A stretch of 37,011 nt of DNA from an uncultured Schlesneria sp. (GCA_903834925.1 CAILLA010000067.1:1-37011); one strand, 5' to 3'; numbered from the stretch's first letter, positions 25,160 through 33,375 are shown. A program made the numbers and translations. The notes: generated by a model from the sequence alone, not told the origin.

Positions 25160-25931
25160 ATGAGACTGATGCCATCACGAGTACCGTACTCGCTGCGACC
25201 AACATCAGTCGAACTGCCGGGCGACGACCAAATTCGTCACGATCGTTGAGCAACGCCGGCGGTGTTACGATCCCAAGTAACAACCCCGTGCAGAATCCGC
25301 CTGCATGAGCCAGGTTGTCGATCTGCGGGCTGAGTAACCCACAGACAATCTGATAGACCACCCAGAACCCGATGACGAAACCAATCCGTCGATCGCGTAA
25401 ATGCAACAATGACTTGTTACGGCGAAACAGTCCGACCAGGGCACCCGCCAAACCAAAAATCGCACCTGATGCGCCGACCGAAACCGAGTCGTGAATCAAA
25501 CTGGCACACGATCCGCCCACAGCTGCGACAACGTACAGAAACACAAATTGAGAACTTCCGAAGGCATGCTCGCACGCCATTCCAAGCACGAAGAGCATCA
25601 GCAGGTTTCCAATCAGATGATCATGGCTGGCATGCAGGAACGGCCCAGACAGTAGACGCCAGAATTCCCCCTGTGCCACATGTGGCTTGGAAAGAGCTCC
25701 CATCTCCGTCATTCGGTTAAGATCGGTTAACCCGCCCGTGGCGGCCTGAAAACAAAAAAAGACCACACATGCAACAATCAACAGCAGCGTCACCGGTGGC
25801 CACCAGGACATCCCTTTCTCAAAGTCGACCGACGAGTGCAACATGCTGGCGTCGAGGATCGGAATGTCCTTGTCGTCCTCGGAGTTCTGATCGGATTCCC
25901 AGCTTTCCATCGTCGGTCCCATCTTTGCCAT
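25134..25931 (-). CDS. Rhomboid family intramembrane serine protease
   Basis: The 265-residue protein has a soluble N-terminus of about 40 residues, then six to seven membrane helices. The rhomboid signatures are in order: [24 protein letters not shown] (split: [13 protein letters not shown] and [11 protein letters not shown]; HxxxN), the catalytic Ser in [15 protein letters not shown] (about residue 155) and the catalytic His in [15 protein letters not shown] (about residue 207). It should cleave transmembrane substrates within the membrane. The start codon overlaps the stop of the upstream zinc-ribbon gene (TAATG), so the two are translationally coupled and probably related in function. The 3' end overlaps the truncated cupin fragment on the opposite strand. 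Confidence 0.92.
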   Translation of the reverse strand: MAKMGPTMESWESDQNSEDDKDIPILDASMLHSSVDFEKGMSWWPPVTLLLIVACVVFFCFQAATGGLTDLNRMTEMGALSKPHVAQGEFWRLLSGPFLHASHDHLIGNLLMLFVLGMACEHAFGSSQFVFLYVVAAVGGSCASLIHDSVSVGASGAIFGLAGALVGLFRRNKSLLHLRDRRIGFVIGFWVVYQIVCGLLSPQIDNLAHAGGFCTGLLLGIVTPPALLNDRDEFGRRPAVRLMLVAASTVLVMASVSFIPRLIPS

Positions 25932-26854
25932 TATCGCTTCTCGCCGGTGTCGAGTAAGACTCCGATAGCAATCGCCATCCGTCGATCCAGTTTGCGAGAT
26001 CGGTCGTGAGTGCAGTCGAGCACGTACTTGTCCAGCAGCGTGAATTTGCGATTAAACTCACCCAGCAATTGCCCATCCTTGCCATCTTCGTCGACCTGAT
26101 GTATCACAAAGTTCGTTCGCAGCAATCCATAAAACGAACCGAGGAATCGCCTTAGAAGTGACAACAAAACGGAATCTTCACGGATGACGTACAGTTGTTT
26201 GCCATTGGCGTCGAATCCATCCCAACGCTTACGCAGCAAATTCGCCAGATAGTCTTTACGGAATCGGCCAATTTCCTGGCCTGTTTCATCCAGAACAGTA
26301 TACGTCGCCATCCGAATCGCGATTTTCTGATCTTGTAAAACGTCTAATACCTTCTGCTTCTTTTCTTCGTCGGAATAAAAGTGAATGTGCCGCTTGGGGG
26401 CCAGCCATTGATATGTGAAAATCGTGGCGATTGCAGCCAGGATAATTCCAATAATCAACACGGCGGCGGCGCCACCATCGCCAATTGTCGGATGAAGCGT
26501 GGAGATGGCGATGACGATGAGGACAACCGGCACGATCAGCGCGATCACAACGGCAAAGGCGGCAAGTAGGCTGCGAAGCACGTGTGTCGGACGGACGACG
26601 TACATGATGTTGTTGCCATCGTCATCACAAACATAATATTGAGTATTGATCGACAGATGCTTTTGATGCAGCAGGAACTTGTCGCGTTGAAACACCGGAT
26701 CATAACTCGACTCGTCGATCACATCGACTTCGACGTCTGCCTCGGGCAATTCAATGACCGATTTACATTGGCTGCATCGGACTTTTCGGCCAGCAAATTC
26801 ATCCTTCACTTGGAATTCCGCCTGACAAGCGGCGCAGGTAACGTCGATCGGCAT
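25931..26854 (-). CDS. MJ0042-type zinc ribbon fused to membrane and LURP-one/scramblase-like domains
   Basis: From ATG 26854 the protein (307 residues) opens with M-P-I-D-V-T-C-A-A-C and later R-C-S-Q-C, a CxxC...CxxC zinc ribbon of the MJ0042 type frequent in planctomycetes. Then comes a strand-rich segment (KFLLHQKHLSINTQYYVCDD), two hydrophobic helices (about residues 95-150), and a second strand-rich segment with IAIRMATYTVLDETGQEIG and LLGEFNRKFTLLDKYVLD. The outer segments together look like the 12-stranded barrel of LURP-one-related/phospholipid scramblase-like proteins, here interrupted by a membrane hairpin. Function is unknown; a membrane-lipid role is inferred. It is coupled by a TAATG overlap to the rhomboid gene. 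Confidence 0.65.
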   Translation of the reverse strand: MPIDVTCAACQAEFQVKDEFAGRKVRCSQCKSVIELPEADVEVDVIDESSYDPVFQRDKFLLHQKHLSINTQYYVCDDDGNNIMYVVRPTHVLRSLLAAFAVVIALIVPVVLIVIAISTLHPTIGDGGAAAVLIIGIILAAIATIFTYQWLAPKRHIHFYSDEEKKQKVLDVLQDQKIAIRMATYTVLDETGQEIGRFRKDYLANLLRKRWDGFDANGKQLYVIREDSVLLSLLRRFLGSFYGLLRTNFVIHQVDEDGKDGQLLGEFNRKFTLLDKYVLDCTHDRSRKLDRRMAIAIGVLLDTGEKR

Positions 26855-27161
26855 AAGTGGCCCAGTTCGTCTGAGGTGACATTCGACAGAGATGAAATTT
26901 GAAAAGATTGAACCCAATTTGACCATGTCTGGTCAAGTTGACGAATGAGAATTATCTCATTCTCACACATTACGACGAGATCCACTTTCTTCAGAGATTC
27001 TTCTCGCACTGGGGATTTCTGTAACCGTTATCAACTTGTTGCATCAAAGTTGCGTCGCTTCCGTGAACCAGACAATTCGACCGAATGTTGACGGCAGAAT
27101 TGCTGAATTGAAGTCTAAGAATTCACGTGCCCCACTTAATTTCTGCAAGGAGATTGTTTCT
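26855..27161. other. Intergenic region between divergent genes (307 bases)
   Basis: The region carries promoters for the zinc-ribbon/rhomboid pair (minus) and for the Met-rich lipoprotein (plus). A palindrome at 26943-26962 is listed separately, and AAGGAG at 27147-27152 is the lipoprotein's ribosome binding site. Confidence 0.5.
26943..26962. promoter_or_regulatory. Fur-box-like palindrome (candidate)
   Basis: GAATGAGA-ATTA-TCTCATTC is a perfect 8-bp inverted repeat around four bases and is AT-rich. It resembles Fur-family sites built from GATAAT/GAGAAT half sites. It lies between two divergent genes and could control either. The protein that binds cannot be told from sequence alone. Confidence 0.4.
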
Positions 27162-27416
27162 ATGAAGAGCTACACGATTACCGCCGCCGCTGCCAGCATT
27201 CTGTTCGGAGTTTGCCTTTTTGTCAGCGGATGTGGTACGTCCCAGCCGAATCAACCCAAAATGGAAACATCGGGCTCAATGATGTCTCCCGACTCGAAGA
27301 TGTCCGGGAGCATGATGTCGGATGACAAGATGTCCTCAACGAACAAGATGAGCGGTCCCAAAATGAACGGGATGTCAGACGGAAAAATGGACAAGGGCGA
27401 AGCAACACACAAGTAA
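27162..27416 (+). CDS. Methionine-rich lipoprotein (candidate oxidant scavenger)
   Basis: The protein has 84 residues. It starts M-K-S-Y-T-I-T-A-A-A-A-S-I-L-F-G and ends its signal peptide with a lipobox (V-S-G-C, Cys24), so the mature lipoprotein has 61 residues. Eleven of these are Met, mostly in short repeats of the kind SMMSPDSKMSG, SMMSDDKMSS, NKMSGPKMNG, with Ser, Lys, Asp and Gly between. AAGGAG lies 9 bases before ATG 27162. The upstream in-frame start at 27036 is rejected. Met-rich periplasmic proteins can absorb hypochlorite or bind Cu(I)/Ag(I). Its place upstream of msrP and the msrQ fusion favours the first idea. Pentapeptide MXKxx-repeat proteins are the nearest family I can name. 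Confidence 0.75.
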   Translation: MKSYTITAAAASILFGVCLFVSGCGTSQPNQPKMETSGSMMSPDSKMSGSMMSDDKMSSTNKMSGPKMNGMSDGKMDKGEATHK

Positions 27417-27552
27417 CCGGCTGACTCGCCTCGTGCGTGTCAAAACTTTTCACAATGGGCACGCTTAACAAGACCTTTTGCGGCCTCGTCAGCGTCCGCT
27501 ACTTCGACACATTGTTGTGTTTGCAAGCAAAAACCTTTTAAAGAGAAATTAA

Positions 27553-28383
27553 ATGAATTCTCTGCGTTCAAGCACATTCGCCGTTGGTTACCTGACGGTC
27601 GTTTTTGTAGGGAGCACGATTTGGTTGACAAATTCGCGACAGCCTGCTGCGTTTGCCGAAGGACGCAAAAGCGCGAAGTCAGACGTTAAGCGAAACGAAA
27701 GCCAGCCGATTGCCGTCGTTGAACTGTTCACCTCAGAAGGATGCAGCAGTTGCCCCTCAGCCGACGACAACCTTCGGCGAATAGAAAACGCTGCAACCAA
27801 GTTGGATCAAAAGGTATTCCCGCTCTCGTTCCACGTTGACTACTGGAACCGACTCGGCTGGAAGGATCCATTCAGCCAACCCGCGTTTTCTGAACGACAA
27901 CAGGAATATGCTGCAATTCTCAATAGCGATACATACACGCCTCAAATGATCGTGAATGGAATTACGGAATTTGTCGGATCGGATCGACGACTTTCGGGCC
28001 AGGCCATTCGTAAAGCCCTTGAGTCCCCTGTCAAACATACGATCGCGCTGTCGGCATTGGATAGCGATGATCCGCGACGACTTTCGTTTCGCTATCAAGT
28101 CAACAGCCTTCTCGCAAAACATCAGGGGACCGCAGACGAAGTGCTAAATATTGCCGTGGCAACAAACTTGGAATCCATCACCGTTGCCCGTGGCGAGAAC
28201 GGCGGTCGAAAGCTTTCACACGTCTGGGTTGTCAAAAACCTTCAAGTGCTTCCGCTGAATTCCCTGGAAGGGACTTTTAGAATTGATCAATCATTTGTGA
28301 AACAGAAGCGCTCTCGAATCGTCGCTTATGTCCAGTGTCGTTCGACTGGAGCGATCACTGGTGCGTCTGCGCTGGGCTTGTGA
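27553..28383 (+). CDS. DUF1223 exported thioredoxin-fold protein
   Basis: The 276-residue protein has an N-terminal signal (V-G-Y-L-T-V-V-F-V-G-S-T-I-W-L), then the DUF1223 signature VVELFTSEGCSSCPSADD with a C-S-S-C motif (Cys64, Cys67), the HVDYWNRLGWKDPFS segment and YTPQMIVNGITEFVGSD. DUF1223 has a thioredoxin-like fold and is secreted; its enzymatic role is unproven. The CxxC pair suggests thiol redox chemistry outside the cytoplasm. It follows the Met-rich lipoprotein gene by 136 bases and precedes msrP by 97 bases on the same strand, so a role in redox repair is plausible. AAGAGA precedes the ATG by 7 bases. Confidence 0.85.
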   Translation: MNSLRSSTFAVGYLTVVFVGSTIWLTNSRQPAAFAEGRKSAKSDVKRNESQPIAVVELFTSEGCSSCPSADDNLRRIENAATKLDQKVFPLSFHVDYWNRLGWKDPFSQPAFSERQQEYAAILNSDTYTPQMIVNGITEFVGSDRRLSGQAIRKALESPVKHTIALSALDSDDPRRLSFRYQVNSLLAKHQGTADEVLNIAVATNLESITVARGENGGRKLSHVWVVKNLQVLPLNSLEGTFRIDQSFVKQKRSRIVAYVQCRSTGAITGASALGL

Positions 28384-28480
28384 CATATTAGGCGGAAACG
28401 ATAGAACCGATCAGCACCGTGAAAAGCAAGTCCAACGCGAAGAATCAAGAGTCAATTCAACGTCATTAGCCGGATCGTGA

Positions 28481-29491
28481 GTGCTTCGTACTAGGAAATT
28501 TGACGTGGACGACATCCCAAAGATCTCCGAAGGCGAAATTACGCCACCTGCCGCTTACTTCAATCGTCGCAGTTTTTTGCGAGCGGGAGTTGCTGCCGGG
28601 AGTGCAATCGCCACTGGCTCCGTTTATCGATGGTTCAATCCCGCAAAAATGATTGACGCCGTCTCGACCAAGTCAGTGGAAATCGAGGCGAGTGTCGAAA
28701 CGGCCGATGAACTGCTCGCTCGCGGATGGCGTGTTAACGAGCCAGCCACGTCTGAACTGGGCATCTTGAACTACAATAACTTTTATGAGTTCACAACCCA
28801 GAAAGAAGCTGTCGCAACGGCGGCAAAAGATTTCAAAACGGATGGTTGGCACGTCATTATTGATGGCTTGGTCAATAAGCCTCGAACCTTCACAATCGAT
28901 GAACTGCATGAGATCAGTCCACCACAAGAACGCATCTATCGAATGCGCTGCGTTGAGGCATGGTCGATGGTGATTCCCTGGCTGGGCGTACCACTCGCGC
29001 ATCTGCTGGAGTCTGTTGAGCCAATGGTGAATGCCAAGTACGTTGCGTTTGAGACTTTATTCGACCCCGTTCGAATGCCGGGTCAAAAGACCGCCGCACT
29101 GGAATGGCCTTACATTGAAGGATTGAGACTCGACGAAGCGATGCACCCGTTGACTCTACTTGCGACCGGGCTTTACGGAAAGACGTTGCCACCGCAAGAC
29201 GGTGCCCCGATTCGATTGGTTGTCCCCTGGAAATATGGGTTCAAAGGGATCAAGTCAATTGTCCGGATAACGCTCGTAGCTGATCAGCCAAAGACCAGCT
29301 GGAGTCGGTATGCCCCGGGCGAATATGGCTTCTATGCGAACGTCAATCCAAATGTCGATCATCCACGCTGGAGCCAGGCGACGGAACAGCGGATCGGTGA
29401 ATCTGGCAGAAGGCAGACTTTGATGTTCAACGGCTATGAAGAACAAGTTGCGGATCTGTACTCGAATCTGAACTTAACGAAGTACTTCTAG
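28481..29491 (+). CDS. msrP: Protein-methionine-sulfoxide reductase catalytic subunit MsrP (YedY)
   Basis: This molybdopterin enzyme is exported by Tat (F-N-R-R-S-F-L-R-A, Arg29-30) and is 336 residues long. It shows the MsrP start ([20 protein letters not shown]), [42 protein letters not shown] with the Mo-ligand Cys157, and the C-terminal SLTKYF-like end (NLNLTKYF). It reduces methionine sulfoxide in periplasmic proteins with electrons from MsrQ. The start is GTG 28481; GTG 28505 has a better-placed AGGA, but homologs support the longer form. The MsrQ-like fusion gene lies 165 bases downstream and is the natural partner. Confidence 0.93.
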   Translation: MLRTRKFDVDDIPKISEGEITPPAAYFNRRSFLRAGVAAGSAIATGSVYRWFNPAKMIDAVSTKSVEIEASVETADELLARGWRVNEPATSELGILNYNNFYEFTTQKEAVATAAKDFKTDGWHVIIDGLVNKPRTFTIDELHEISPPQERIYRMRCVEAWSMVIPWLGVPLAHLLESVEPMVNAKYVAFETLFDPVRMPGQKTAALEWPYIEGLRLDEAMHPLTLLATGLYGKTLPPQDGAPIRLVVPWKYGFKGIKSIVRITLVADQPKTSWSRYAPGEYGFYANVNPNVDHPRWSQATEQRIGESGRRQTLMFNGYEEQVADLYSNLNLTKYF

Positions 29492-29656
29492 TCGTGGGAC
29501 CTGATGATGTCACGCGGATCACGAGTTAAACAGACTCTTGAAAAAGCCAAACGGGTATGACCGGAGCTGTCTCCCTGATTAGTGAAGCTTGCTTTGAAGT
29601 GATTTTGCGATGCATGCCTTGAACCAGTGCCACGATCGTTTTCATAGTAAACAAAC

Positions 29657-31441
29657 ATGAATCAACTTCAGTTCCTTCGATTGCTGGTAATTCTCAACGG
29701 CGCAGTTCCATTGCTGATGCTTGTTTGGGATGCATACCGTGGCCAGCTAGGCGTGAATTCCGTCAACTATGCGTTACATGTGACGGGCATCCTCTCCCTC
29801 GTGTTCCTGTTTCTTTCGCTGCTAATGACTCCGATGCGATGGGTTACGAAGTGGAATGGCTGGATCGCATTTCGGCGCGCCTTGGGACTGTACGGTTTTT
29901 TCTATTCCATCCTGCATGTCGCGATCTACGTCGGTTTTGATCGAGCGTTGAACCTGACGAGTACGTTCCACGAAATCGGGATTCGGCGATTTCTTCAAGT
30001 TGGTACTGCGGCTATTTTTTTGATGATCCCGCTCGCCGTCACGTCGACAAATTCGATGATTCGAGTCATGGGGACGGCACGATGGAAGAGTCTTCATCGA
30101 CTGGCCTACGTCGTAGCCATTCTGGGAGTGGTTCACTACTACATGCTGGTCAAATCCGATGTTCGGCAACCGCTGGCATTCGCTGGCGTTCTGTCGATCT
30201 TGTTTGGTGCTCGCTTCGTACATCATTACTTTGAGCTTCGTCGGGCCGCGAGAAAGCAATCGAAAACCCCATTGAGCCACGCTGTCGCGAACCTCGTTCA
30301 AAAAAGCTCAGAAGTGGCTACCATCGAATCCACAAAGTCCCGTCAACAGTGGAAAGGCGAACTCAAGGTTGCCGCGATCTTTCAGGAAACTCACGATGTC
30401 AAAACGTTTCGCCTTGTTCCAACAGACGAAGGACCTTTTCCGTTTACCTACATGCCGGGTCAGTTTCTCAACCTCCAGCTGACAATTGAAGGCAAACGGG
30501 TCAATCGGTCGTACACGATTGCATCTTCGCCAACTCGGAAAGACGCTTGTGAGCTTTCGATCAAGCGTGAGCCGATGGGTATCGCATCCCGTTTCATGCA
30601 CGATCAAGTCAACGTCGGAGACACTCTCAAGGTTTCAGGGCCTTCGGGCAGATTTGTCTTTACCGGCAAGGAATCTTCCGGTGTCCTATTGATCGGAGGC
30701 GGTGTTGGGATTACGCCAGTGATGTCCATCCTTCGCTTTCTAACGGATCGAGCATGGCCGGGTGAGATCTACTTTTTGGTCGTTGCCAAGACTGAGGAAG
30801 ATCTCATTTTTCGCGAAGAGATCGAGTGGCTGCAACGCCGGTTTCCTCAGCTAAAAGTCTGCGTCACCTTGACCCGTTGCCCTCAACAAAGCCTGTGGAA
30901 CGGCGAGCGAGGCCGAGTCACCGAGTCTTTATTGAGGCGTTTTGTTCCCGATCCGACTCGAGTTCCCGCCTATCTCTGCGGCCCTGATGAAATGATGGAT
31001 GCGACCAGAGACCTGCTTTTGAGGATGGGACTTCCTGATGACAAGATCAAAACAGAAGCGTTCGGGGCTAATAAAGGGAAGCGATTCTCAAAGGAAGCGA
31101 TTGAGCATTCAAATGGAACTCAGAAACTGGAAGAATCGAATGTTACGTCCGTGTCATCCTCATCAGAAGCCATGAATGACACAAGAGTCGTTTCTTTTGC
31201 TCGTTCGATTGTCTCGACCAATGTGATGTCAGATACAACGGTACTGGAGGCGGCGGAAGCATCGTCAATCGAACTCCCTTACGAATGCCGCTCGGGTATT
31301 TGCGGCCAATGCAAAACGCGTTTGATCGAAGGAGCTGTCGCAATGGATTGCGAAGACGCCCTGAGTGCATCCGAGAAGACAAACGGATGGATACTCGCCT
31401 GTCAGGCTCGGCCTCGCTCGAATCTGGTCGTTGATGCGTAG
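29657..31441 (+). CDS. msrQ: MsrQ-like heme membrane protein fused to ferredoxin reductase and 2Fe-2S ferredoxin
   Basis: Three modules lie in one 594-residue chain. Residues 1-200 are a ferric-reductase-like membrane domain with heme-type His87 (SILHVAIYV), His147 and His160 (SLHRLAYVVAILGVVHYYML); the 13-residue spacing equals that of E. coli MsrQ. Residues about 235-460 are an FAD/NAD(P)H reductase (VNRSYTIASSP, LLIGGGVGITPVMSIL, YLCGPDEMM). After a linker of about 40 residues comes a plant-type 2Fe-2S ferredoxin (Cys544, Cys549, Cys552, Cys582 in YECRSGICGQCKT...ILACQA). It should carry electrons from NAD(P)H through FAD, FeS and heme to MsrP. E. coli MsrQ lacks these modules and uses the separate flavin reductase Fre. 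Confidence 0.92.
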   Translation: MNQLQFLRLLVILNGAVPLLMLVWDAYRGQLGVNSVNYALHVTGILSLVFLFLSLLMTPMRWVTKWNGWIAFRRALGLYGFFYSILHVAIYVGFDRALNLTSTFHEIGIRRFLQVGTAAIFLMIPLAVTSTNSMIRVMGTARWKSLHRLAYVVAILGVVHYYMLVKSDVRQPLAFAGVLSILFGARFVHHYFELRRAARKQSKTPLSHAVANLVQKSSEVATIESTKSRQQWKGELKVAAIFQETHDVKTFRLVPTDEGPFPFTYMPGQFLNLQLTIEGKRVNRSYTIASSPTRKDACELSIKREPMGIASRFMHDQVNVGDTLKVSGPSGRFVFTGKESSGVLLIGGGVGITPVMSILRFLTDRAWPGEIYFLVVAKTEEDLIFREEIEWLQRRFPQLKVCVTLTRCPQQSLWNGERGRVTESLLRRFVPDPTRVPAYLCGPDEMMDATRDLLLRMGLPDDKIKTEAFGANKGKRFSKEAIEHSNGTQKLEESNVTSVSSSSEAMNDTRVVSFARSIVSTNVMSDTTVLEAAEASSIELPYECRSGICGQCKTRLIEGAVAMDCEDALSASEKTNGWILACQARPRSNLVVDA

Positions 31442-31567
31442 CGATCAACTTAACGGAGAATTCGAGCCTTAAGAAACATGAAGTCGGCAGTTCTTATTGA
31501 CTCGGTCCTTCTTTCGATGATTCATTCAAAAAACAAAATCGTCATTAATTCAATAGACCGGCATCCG

Positions 31568-31584
31568 GCCATCGCGACGATGGC
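31568..31584. repeat. 7-bp hairpin
   Basis: GCCATCG-CGA-CGATGGC forms a perfect 7-bp stem with a 3-base loop, 127 bases after the msrQ-fusion stop. No T-run follows, so it is a doubtful terminator. Confidence 0.35.
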
Positions 31585-31664
31585 TGGCATGAAAATAACT
31601 AACGCGATTCCCCTCGCCATGGAATTCAAGACATTCTAAGACGACAAAAAACTCACGACCGATA

Positions 31665-32246
31665 TCATTGAGTTCTCACCATGACACCTTCTTTGCCCCC
31701 TTTAGTTTCTTTCGAAGGCGAAGTCCGTCGCCAAGGTGCGACGAACCGTTTGCTTGAGTCACTCGTCGTTTCCGGTCCCGATTCCGACGAGGTGGGGGAG
31801 TCAAACGGAGTTGAAAACGCCGCATCTGGTTCAGGGCGGGCATTCGCCCCGGAACGGTCGGGTGGGGATCCTGTTTTGTCCTGGAGTTCGAGCCGAAGTG
31901 GCTGTTCAAGCTTAATTACAGGGAGTTTGTCATCTGTAAATTGCAGAAATCCTTCAATCTCCAGAGCGACTGCTTTATCCGACTTCGTAACGTGCGGCTT
32001 GATGACATTCAGTATCTTGCCCACAACCGCATCCGCCGTGGCTTCGCCTGAAGCATCAAAATCTAACGCGATCCCATCGGTACTGCAGGGTCGCTTAGGA
32101 GGCCCCTGACAAACAATTTGTTTGCGTTCTTCCTTTCCATCCGCTGTTTTTGTGATTTGATAAACAAAACAGCGAAGCGAGGCTCTTGGGGGATGAAACG
32201 GTGACAACCATTGGGACACTGCACTTCGATAAAACTCCGGGGACAC
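31665..32246 (-). CDS. Hypothetical protein, possibly decayed
   Basis: A 193-codon frame starts at GTG 32246 without a clear ribosome binding site. Its first 35 codons include a 26-base sequence repeated at 33350-33375. In the alternative frames this stretch reads as pieces of a zinc-ribbon-like protein: M-F-Y-C-P-L-C-R-H-D from 32307, then E-V-Q-C-P-N-G-C-H in a third frame. The middle (DFDASGEATADAVVGKILNVIKPHV, split DFDASGEATADAVV and GKILNVIKPHV) has coding-like composition. The last 70 residues are Ser/Pro-rich. It may be an intact orphan gene or a frameshifted zinc-ribbon protein whose N-terminus lies near 32307. No family is recognised. Confidence 0.35.
   Translation of the reverse strand: MSPEFYRSAVSQWLSPFHPPRASLRCFVYQITKTADGKEERKQIVCQGPPKRPCSTDGIALDFDASGEATADAVVGKILNVIKPHVTKSDKAVALEIEGFLQFTDDKLPVIKLEQPLRLELQDKTGSPPDRSGANARPEPDAAFSTPFDSPTSSESGPETTSDSSKRFVAPWRRTSPSKETKGGKEGVMVRTQ
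32202..32227. repeat. 26-base direct repeat, copy 1
   Basis: The 26 bases starting TGACAACCATTGGGACAC occur again exactly at 33350-33375, 1148 bases away. The two copies flank the small ORF and the broken toxin-antitoxin pair. Confidence 0.8.
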
Positions 32247-32280
32247 AGATTTTTTCGTTGGTTTCGACAGTCAAAAGATC

Positions 32281-32514
32281 ATGGCGACAAAGGGGACAAT
32301 AAAACAACGCAAGACGATCGCAATCCTAACCGTTGCCGAAATTACTTCGAAGGCCATTTCACTCCTCTGTCAACAAATTGGCTCCGCCAACACGGCGAGA
32401 TTCCTTCACCAATTCTCTATGGGCTCCGGCAATTACGCCGCAGAACGAGACCAGTTGCTTGGTGATCGCACGGTCAACGATTTAGTCCAACAAATCAAAC
32501 AGCGACGATCCTGA
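32281..32514 (+). CDS. Small protein, possible accessory/antitoxin-like
   Basis: The 77-residue frame (ATG 32281) contains AISLLCQQIGSANTARFLHQF and NYAAERDQLLGDRTVNDLVQQI, a pattern I have seen in short antitoxin-like proteins of cyanobacteria and planctomycetes ('RF..QF..G.GdYt.eR...l...tv..i...i'). It is helix-rich and without a membrane segment. It overlaps an antisense open frame at its start. It lies 40 bases before the broken antitoxin gene. The ribosome binding site is weak. Confidence 0.5.
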   Translation: MATKGTIKQRKTIAILTVAEITSKAISLLCQQIGSANTARFLHQFSMGSGNYAAERDQLLGDRTVNDLVQQIKQRRS

Positions 32515-32554
32515 TTCCAATTGACTTCCACTCCAATCTTCCGACAATTCAGTC

Positions 32555-32752
32555 ATGACCACAGAAACGATCCCGAGTATCGATCAAGAACTAGATGACA
32601 TCCTCGCGAAGCTGTTGAAGGGAGAACGTCGTGATCCCGAAGCGGTACGTCTGGCCTGAGAACGCATGGACTGCATGCGAGAAGAGATTCAAAAAAGAGT
32701 CGGGATCGTCGATATCGCCGTTCCTGCTATTCGTGAACTACGCGACCGATGA
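32555..32752 (+). pseudogene. VapB-like antitoxin of a PIN pair, interrupted by TGA
   Basis: From ATG 32555 the frame reads DQELDDILAKLLKGERRDPE, then VRLA, then TGA (32657-32659), and continues as ERMDCMREEIQKRVGIVDIA and VPAIRELRDR to the TGA at 32750. The whole matches a family of PIN-associated antitoxins ending '..R.EI....GV.dIaVPaIRElRD'. The internal TGA, perhaps from CGA, breaks it at codon 35. The last bases overlap the toxin start (ATGA). Confidence 0.75.
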
Positions 32753-33167
32753 GTCTGTACGTTCTTGATTCTTCCGTGGCCGTGAAGTGGGCCATCCCTG
32801 AGATCGGGGCTGAAAAAGCACTTGCATTCCGGGACGACGTGTGGAACAAGATTCACGAGATTATCGCACCTGACGTCTTCCCTCAGAAGTTACTGATGCA
32901 CTTACGAAAGCAGAGCGGATGAAGGTCATTCCCATCGGGGATGCCAAGACGCACCTCCTCCCAATTCTTACCGCTATGCCAGACCTTCACCCTTACATTC
33001 CACTCATCACTCGTGCGGTGGACATCTCCTCTGCCACTCGAATCGCAATCACAGATTGCATTTTTGTCGCACTCGCTGAACGAGAAGGCTGTGAACTCGT
33101 GACAGCGGACGACAAACTCATGAGGAAGCTCCCAGGCTGTCCCATCGTTTCCATTTATTCTCTATGA
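32749..33167 (+). pseudogene. PIN-domain toxin (VapC-like), frameshifted
   Basis: The ATG at 32749 overlaps the antitoxin end. The first frame gives SLYVLDSSVAVKWAIPEIG (first catalytic Asp) to APDVFP, then diverges and stops at a TGA (32922-32924). One base appears to be missing near 32880-32886; in the shifted frame the protein resumes as EVTDALTKAERMKVIPIGDA with the conserved Glu, then ITDCIFVALAEREGCELVTA and DDKLMRKL with the remaining acidic residues, ending at 33167. Together they give a full-length PIN domain of about 139 residues. PIN toxins are RNases; this one should be inactive. Confidence 0.8.
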
Positions 33168-33349
33168 GTTGGACGCTGTTGGGGGGCACTGCATATCGAC
33201 AAAAATGCTAGTAGCTTAAGGCCGCCCCATGCATCGTCCGAGAGATACATTTTTCTTCGACACGAAGCCGAAACTCCACAGCCATCGATCGCGTTCTCAT
33301 AACTCCGTGCCTCTGCGATTCTGTGAGTAACCAATTCTTTTGGAAGGCA

Positions 33350-33375
33350 TGACAACCATTGGGACACTGCACTTC
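33350..33375. repeat. 26-base direct repeat, copy 2
   Basis: Exact second copy of 32202-32227. On the minus strand both copies can encode E-V-Q-C-P-N-G-C-H, which looks like part of a zinc ribbon. Confidence 0.8.

Noticed and set aside
32657-32659. In-frame TGA in the antitoxin as selenocysteine or recoding
   Set aside because: No selenocysteine-type insertion element or context was seen, and the partner toxin is also frameshifted, so simple decay is the better explanation.
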